The notes beneath the pieces are model-generated. The model saw nothing but the letters and a program-made list of their open reading frames with translations, made no database searches and was not told where the DNA came from. The translations under genes and the position numbers were made by a program. Shown one piece after another: positions 59,612-64,000 of a stretch of DNA of 64,000 bases; positions within the stretch are counted from its first letter, which is position 1, and the number at the start of each line of letters is the position of its first letter. This stretch comes from an uncultured Eubacteriales bacterium (GTDB taxonomy: Bacteria > Bacillota > Clostridia > Oscillospirales > CAG-272), in NCBI GenBank assembly GCA_905205065.1, contig CAJLCI010000008.1, positions 1 through 64,000 on the forward strand, given 5' to 3'.

Positions 59612-59905
59612 TCGATGTCTTTACAGTTAAATGTCTTTACAATTAAACGTCTCGCAGTCAAACGCCTTGCAGTCAAACGCCTTGCAGTCGAAGGTCTCGC
59701 AGTCAAACGCCTTGTAATCAAATGTCTTTACAATCAAACGTCTTGCAGTCGATCGTCTTGTAATCAAATGTCTTTACAATCAAACGTCTTGCAGTCAATC
59801 GTCTTTACAATCAAACACCTTGTAGTCGATCGTCTTTACAATCAAACACCTTGTAGTCGAACGTCTTGCAGTTGAACGTTTTTACAATCAAACACCTTGT
59901 AGCAG
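59612..59905. repeat. Tandem array of a 15-16 nt unit
   Basis: About 19 units of GTCTTTACAATCAAAC and GCCTTGCAGTCAAAC in mixed order lie between murD and the M42 gene. Two unit types (TTTACAATCAAAC and TTGCAGTCRAAC) alternate. The unit resembles those of the arrays at 0.9 kb and 52.6 kb (core CAGTCGAAC). Open frames across it are repeats of RLAVK-like peptides and not believable. Confidence 0.88.
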
Positions 59906-59943
59906 TCAAAACATCTACGTACGTAAAGAACTTTCTTTTAAAG

Positions 59944-61368
59944 TTATTTTATCCCATTCTCTCTTTGAATAATCGCATTAGAAACAGATTTAAATCTGTT
60001 TCCCCGTTCTTCAAAGTTCTGAAAAGCATCAAAACTTGCGCACGCCGGTGAAAGCAAAACTATATCTCCGGATGAGGCGCAGCCGTACGCGCATTCAATC
60101 GCTTTATCAAAATTACTTTCATATATAATCGGAGGAACTGTTTTTCCCTCCGCTTTACGTGTCGAAATTTCCCCGTCAAGCGCAGAAGCGATAAGAGGCG
60201 CCGCGGCTCCGGTCAGAATAACGGCCTTTGCACGCTCGCAAAGCGGCGCAGCCAGCGCGTCAAACGAAATATGTTTATCGTAGCCTCCGCATATAACCAC
60301 TGCTTTTCCCGGTTCAAAATTTCCGAGAGCGGCAATCGTTCTGCTGGGAGAAGAATCTATGGAACTGTTATAGAAGCTGATTCCGCGGCACTCTCCGACA
60401 AGCTCGCATCGGTGTTCAACTCCGCCGAAATTTTTTGCAACGCTTCTGATAGAATCATTGGAAGCAATTCCATAAACCGCGGCGATCGCCGCCATATAAT
60501 TTTCTTTGTTGTGTCTGCCCGGCAAAAGAATATCGCCGGCGTCAAGCACTGCGTCGTCGCTTCGTCCACCGTTGCCGCCGGAAGATGCGGAAACTATTAT
60601 TTTTCCGTCCCTCATATATACGCCGCTGTCTCCCGCAAAATAAATTACCTCAGTTCCGTCAGGTGCGTCGTATTTCATGCCGCGTGAAATTTCGTTTCTT
60701 TCATTAAGAACTAATCTGCCGCCATTCATATACCTGTATATATTGCGCTTAGCGTCAATGTATTCCTCCATGCCGTGATGATAGTTAAGATGATTCGGTG
60801 AAATATTTGTCACTACGGCTATATCAGGAGACTGATTCATTGTATGAAGCTGGAAGCTTGAAAGCTCAACGACAGCGATGTCATTTTCAGTCATTTCACC
60901 GACAGCCGGTAACAGAGAAGCTCCGATATTTCCTCCGATAAAAGCTCGCAGACCGGATTCCGTAAGCATCTTATATATCAGCGTCGTCGTTGTCGTTTTT
61001 CCATCGCTTCCGGTAACTCCGATAATACGGCATGGGCAAAGCTTAAAAAAAAGCTCCATTTCAGATGTCATAACAGATCCGTCTGCCACAGCTCTCTGAA
61101 ACTGCGGAACATCGTAACGTATTCCGGGAGCGCGAAAAATATACTCTTCTTTTATATCGTCGAGGTAATCTTCTCCGCAGATAAGTTTTACTCCCCTGCG
61201 CTCAAGCTCTTCTGCGTGCGGCAGCTTGCTTTTAGGCTTTATATCCCTTGCTACAACAATTGCGCCGCTTTTGAGGAGATAATCTATGATAGGATAATTT
61301 GAAACTCCTACTCCGCAGACAGAACAGGATTTGCCGGAAAAATCGACATTTTCAGCGCATCGATTCAT
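59944..61368 (-). CDS. murD: UDP-N-acetylmuramoyl-L-alanine--D-glutamate ligase
   Basis: 474 residues. N-terminal UDP-binding region (VCGVGVSNYPIIDYLLKSG), ATP loop GVTGSDGKTTTTTLIYKML, then VVELSSFQLH, VVTNISPNHLNYH, and the late LLPGRHNKENYMAAIAAVYG and VICGGYDKHISFDAL. It adds D-Glu to UDP-MurNAc-L-Ala in peptidoglycan synthesis. The ATG follows AAGGTAAGGTAAGGTG. It stands alone, not in a dcw cluster. Confidence 0.96.
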   Translation of the reverse strand: MNRCAENVDFSGKSCSVCGVGVSNYPIIDYLLKSGAIVVARDIKPKSKLPHAEELERRGVKLICGEDYLDDIKEEYIFRAPGIRYDVPQFQRAVADGSVMTSEMELFFKLCPCRIIGVTGSDGKTTTTTLIYKMLTESGLRAFIGGNIGASLLPAVGEMTENDIAVVELSSFQLHTMNQSPDIAVVTNISPNHLNYHHGMEEYIDAKRNIYRYMNGGRLVLNERNEISRGMKYDAPDGTEVIYFAGDSGVYMRDGKIIVSASSGGNGGRSDDAVLDAGDILLPGRHNKENYMAAIAAVYGIASNDSIRSVAKNFGGVEHRCELVGECRGISFYNSSIDSSPSRTIAALGNFEPGKAVVICGGYDKHISFDALAAPLCERAKAVILTGAAAPLIASALDGEISTRKAEGKTVPPIIYESNFDKAIECAYGCASSGDIVLLSPACASFDAFQNFEERGNRFKSVSNAIIQRENGIK

Positions 61369-61540
61369 TACACCTTACCTTACCTTTCTTTATAGATCTT
61401 ACATTCGCCTGGAAGTGAAACCCTGTATTTATGGCTCTTATTTTTGAAGCAGGCGAACGGACAAGAACGTCAGGTACGTTTACATATACAGACAAATCCG
61501 GCAGGCATGAAAAACCATACCCGCCGGCTTCCTTCTGATT

Positions 61541-62004
61541 AAACTGAGCCTATAAGCCGGGTTCTGTCCGGCGTCCGAAACGATTATATCCTTAACGCTT
61601 TGAACGCCTGAAGCGGTCATCTGTCTCGGCGCCGTGTTACCGCGGCGCTCATGCCACCCGCAAAATTCTGCCGGACCGGCATCAGACCAATTGAAGGCGG
61701 TCTGCTTTCACATACGGTGTTGCTCCGGATAGGGTTTACATTTGCACAAAGTCGCCAGTGTGCCGGTGAGCTCTTACCTCGCCTTTCCATCCTTAGACGC
61801 AAACATCCTATATCCTTGGATAGTATAATCAAATATCATCCTCAGATATTATTCGCGGACATATAAGCATCCGGTTTATTTCTGTTGCACTTTCCCTGAA
61901 GTCACCTTCGGCGGACGTTATCCGTTATCCTGTCCTGTGGAGCCCGGACTTTCCTCATGATACGACCTTTCGGCATAATATCACGCGACCGCTCAGCTCA
62001 GTTC
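61541..62004 (-). ncRNA. rnpB: RNase P RNA
   Basis: On the minus strand the conserved 5' block GAGGAAAGTCCGGGCTCC is followed by ACAGGACAGG and CCGAAGGTGAC. Then come TGGAAAGGCGAGGTAAGAGC, AATGTAAACCC and the 3' block ACAGAACCCGGCTTA. Ends are set by the P1 helix: AACTGAGC (61996-62003) pairs with GCTCAGTT (61542-61549). The RNA processes tRNA 5' ends. At about 464 nt it is somewhat long. A CCGGCGGG/GCCTGCCGG-type hairpin (about 61495-61530) may terminate it. Confidence 0.95.
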
Positions 62005-62106
62005 CGTTTTATTATATCTTATTTATCGGTATTTGTCAACGATAAAAGTATCATAATACTTTTATTTACGCGGTTATAAATAACGAATCTGTGCCTGTTC
62101 AGCTGT

Positions 62107-63543
62107 TCAGATATTGAGAAGCTCGTGCTTAATATCCCAAAGCTTTTTTGAAAGGTCAACATAATAGTTATGAGGATTTTCAAAGCGTTTGACCTCGTCC
62201 CATTGAAGCTCTAACTGCTCTCCGCAGTAGCGTTTTATTTCCTCGGTTGAAGGGCAGCTATACACGCATTTTCCGCCCTTGAATATCGGCTTTTGAAGCT
62301 CTTCGATTCTGTAATCGGTAAGAAGCTTGCGTTTCCAAACGTAATCCGGGTCGAAAAGCTCAATGGGCTTTTCGGGATCAATAATTTCGTCATATACTGT
62401 AATAAGATCCGCGATAGCCTTACCCGAATCGCCCTCATAAATGCGGTAAAGGCGTTTAAAATGAGGGTTGGTGATCTTAGCAGGATTTTCGCTTATCTTA
62501 ATTTTTGGAATAATTTTTCCGCTTTCATCCTCGACTGCGGAAAGTTTATATACGCCGCCGAAAACCGGTGAGCTTTTAGATGTGACAAGACGTTCTCCGA
62601 CACCGAATGCGTCAATGCACGCACCCTGTTCTATAATGTCACGAATAATATATTCATCAAGAGAGTTGGAAATGACAATTTTACATTCTGTCATTCCGGC
62701 ATCGTCGAGCATTTTTCTTGCTTTTTGAGTAAGGTAGGTTATATCGCCGGAATCAATCCGAACGGCGCACTTGCTTATACCGTTATTTTTAAAGGCCTTG
62801 ATTGCATTCGGAATTCCGCTTTTCAGCACGTTGTAAGTATCGACAAGCAGTGTTGCGGCAGTGGGGTACAATTTGCAGTAAGTGTCAAACGCCTCATATT
62901 CAGAGTCAAACATCTGTACCCATGAATGAGCCATGGTTCCGCCCGCAGGAACTCCGAAGCGTTCATCTGCGATCGCGCAGGCCGTACTTGCGCATCCTCC
63001 GATATATGCAGCGCGGGCGCCGAGTATCGCTCCTGCAGGTCCCTGCGCGCGGCGTGAGCCGAATTCACTTACGGGGCGCCCTTTTGCGGCGCGGACAATG
63101 CGGCTCGCTTTCGTGGCAATCAGCGACTGGTGATTGAAAGTCAGCAAAAGAAATGTCTCAATAAACTGAGCCTGATATGAGGGAGCACGTACAGTAATTA
63201 CCGGTTCGCCGGGAAAAATCGGAGTGCCCTCAGGAACTGCCCACATATCTCCGGTGAATCTGAAGGTGCGAAGAGATTCGAGAAATTTTTCATCGAAGCA
63301 TTTTTTGCTGCGGAGATATTCGATATCCTCATCGGAAAAGTGCAGATTGTTTATATAATCGATGATTTGTTCAAGCCCTGCGGCAATTGCAAAGCCTCCG
63401 TTGTCGGGAACTTCTCTGAAGAAAATATCAAAATAAGCTATTTTGTCTGCCATTCCGGTCTTATAGTAACCGTTCGCCATCGTCAGCTCATAAAAATCAA
63501 AAAGCATAGTGTAATTTTCAAGAAAATATTTTTTTTCGGACAT
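62107..63543 (-). CDS. pncB: Nicotinate phosphoribosyltransferase
   Basis: 478 residues. Diagnostic stretches: YTMLFDFYELTMANGY, YFDIFFREVPDNGGFAIAAG, SEFGSRRAQGPAG, GTMAHSWVQMF (with the His), VDTYNVLKSGIPNAI, VRIDSGDI and GVGERLVTSKSSPVFGGVYKL. It makes nicotinate mononucleotide from nicotinate and PRPP for NAD salvage. The ATG follows GGAGT. Upstream lie about 250 bp without a gene. Confidence 0.96.
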   Translation of the reverse strand: MSEKKYFLENYTMLFDFYELTMANGYYKTGMADKIAYFDIFFREVPDNGGFAIAAGLEQIIDYINNLHFSDEDIEYLRSKKCFDEKFLESLRTFRFTGDMWAVPEGTPIFPGEPVITVRAPSYQAQFIETFLLLTFNHQSLIATKASRIVRAAKGRPVSEFGSRRAQGPAGAILGARAAYIGGCASTACAIADERFGVPAGGTMAHSWVQMFDSEYEAFDTYCKLYPTAATLLVDTYNVLKSGIPNAIKAFKNNGISKCAVRIDSGDITYLTQKARKMLDDAGMTECKIVISNSLDEYIIRDIIEQGACIDAFGVGERLVTSKSSPVFGGVYKLSAVEDESGKIIPKIKISENPAKITNPHFKRLYRIYEGDSGKAIADLITVYDEIIDPEKPIELFDPDYVWKRKLLTDYRIEELQKPIFKGGKCVYSCPSTEEIKRYCGEQLELQWDEVKRFENPHNYYVDLSKKLWDIKHELLNI

Positions 63544-63687
63544 TTTAGTACTCCATTTCGCTGAAACGTATAATACGCATCAATATTACTGTTTTATTAT
63601 CTGTCTTATCTTCGGGGGTTTCGGGGGTATATATTTACGCCGCTAAGACGCCGTGTTACAGGCTGTGAGCCTTCTTTGCATAAAGGC

Positions 63688-63713
63688 TTCATGCCGCTTT
63701 GAAGCGGCATGAA
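63688..63713 (-). terminator. Hairpin downstream of the SGNH hydrolase gene
   Basis: A perfect 12-bp stem TTCATGCCGCTT / AAGCGGCATGAA with a two-base loop, followed on the minus strand by GCCTTTATG. It probably ends the leftward SGNH gene. The rest of 63544-63790 shows nothing clear. Confidence 0.7.
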
Positions 63714-63790
63714 TAGTTGTGAGGATTTTAAAGTTTAATTGCCTTGACGCTGAAAAATGCCGATGCCGCTCCTATATAAGAGAAACATCA

Positions 63791-64000
63791 TTAAAGCGAT
63801 TTTAAAAATCCTGCAAGGCGCTCGGCAATGCGTTTATTTCCGGCGTCGCTCGGATGGAGCCCGTCGGGGCAGTATTTTTCCATTATAACAGGTATTCTTG
63901 GCTGGATTCCGCTCATAGCAAACAAATCGAGAACGGGAACCGAATAAAACTCTGCCACTTCCTTGGCAGCAGCAACATAATCCTTAAGAAGTCTGCCGTT
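63791..64000 (-). CDS. SGNH/GDSL-type hydrolase, C-terminal part (cut by window end)
   Basis: The frame is open to the window edge; 69 residues are visible, ending at a TAA. The block CPDGLHPSDAGNKRIAERLAGFL carries the Asp-x-x-His pair of the SGNH catalytic triad, preceded by FYSVPVLDLFAMSG. Members are esterases or lipases acting on acyl groups of sugars or lipids. The catalytic Ser, Gly and Asn blocks lie beyond base 64000. Confidence 0.88.
   Translation of the reverse strand, partial: NGRLLKDYVAAAKEVAEFYSVPVLDLFAMSGIQPRIPVIMEKYCPDGLHPSDAGNKRIAERLAGFLKSL

Noticed and set aside
59615..59875. 86-residue frame with repeating RLAVK units
   Set aside because: A product of translating the 15-nt repeat array; the unit length is a multiple of three only in parts, and the adjacent array shifts frame.
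59612..59905. Possible CRISPR array
   Set aside because: Units are contiguous, 15-16 nt, with no unique spacers and no cas genes in the window. The same applies to the arrays at 0.9, 41.8, 52.6 and 57.0 kb.
61617..61866. Open frames on both strands inside the RNase P RNA gene
   Set aside because: The region is fully explained by rnpB conserved blocks and its P1 helix.

Overview
The window is a chromosome segment of a low-to-mid GC, anaerobic, spore-forming member of the Clostridia. Evidence for sporulation: an alpha/beta small acid-soluble spore protein, cotJA and cotJB with a broken cotJC, a PdaA-type cortex deacetylase and pro-sigma-K. Evidence for an anaerobic carbohydrate lifestyle: two secreted proteins with type I dockerin repeats, L-fucose isomerase, and a soluble Hdr/Flx electron-transfer operon with fumarate reductase. 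I cannot name the species; a gut Oscillospirales-like lineage is a guess.

Layout. 1-4.7 kb: an ABC transporter (binding protein cut by the window edge, ATPase, fused permease) and a winged-helix/nucleotidyltransferase protein, probably for 2-aminoethylphosphonate or phosphocholine. 4.7-7.6 kb: a small ORF and a large serine recombinase whose 3' end lies about 80 bp from the point where cotJC breaks off; cotJB and cotJA follow intact. This looks like the right end of an element inserted in a spore-coat gene. 7.7-19.7 kb: two deacetylases, a YitT protein, a NAGPA-dockerin protein, a HIT protein, then a housekeeping run (DUF1858, trmK, Nif3-like, pyk, prfB), small membrane proteins and a SASP.

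19.98-24.16 kb: an integrated filamentous (inovirus-like) phage of 4,178 bp bounded by a 21-bp direct repeat. It has a pMV158-type rolling-circle Rep, a hairpin origin carrying the exact TACTACGAC nick motif, a major coat protein, a Zot-like ATPase, minor coat and adsorption-type proteins, and no integrase. The repeat lies inside rep: integration removes the Rep C-terminus, and circularisation would restore it in frame from the fragment at the other end.

24.4-39.4 kb: a long leftward gene set for the reductive route malate to fumarate to succinate. Its order is malate dehydrogenase, fumarase, HdrBCA, FlxDCBA, FrdB, FrdA and a dicarboxylate-exchanger-like permease, with a thioredoxin-like [2Fe-2S] protein and a lone SpoIIE-associated C-terminal domain beyond. 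No membrane anchor for fumarate reductase is present, so I infer a soluble complex in which NADH oxidation reduces fumarate and possibly also ferredoxin by flavin-based bifurcation.

39.6-64 kb: fucI and an AraC regulator, a two-gene minimal Suf system, a second dockerin protein, sigK, ppx-ppk-rRNA methylase, an ATPase, a DUF4080 radical SAM protein, a degenerate PurN-like protein, a YnbB-like PLP enzyme, two M42 peptidase-family proteins (one without its metal ligands), murD, RNase P RNA, pncB and a partial SGNH hydrolase. Several intergenic regions hold degenerate short tandem repeats of different period, two of them beginning with the same GC-rich head.
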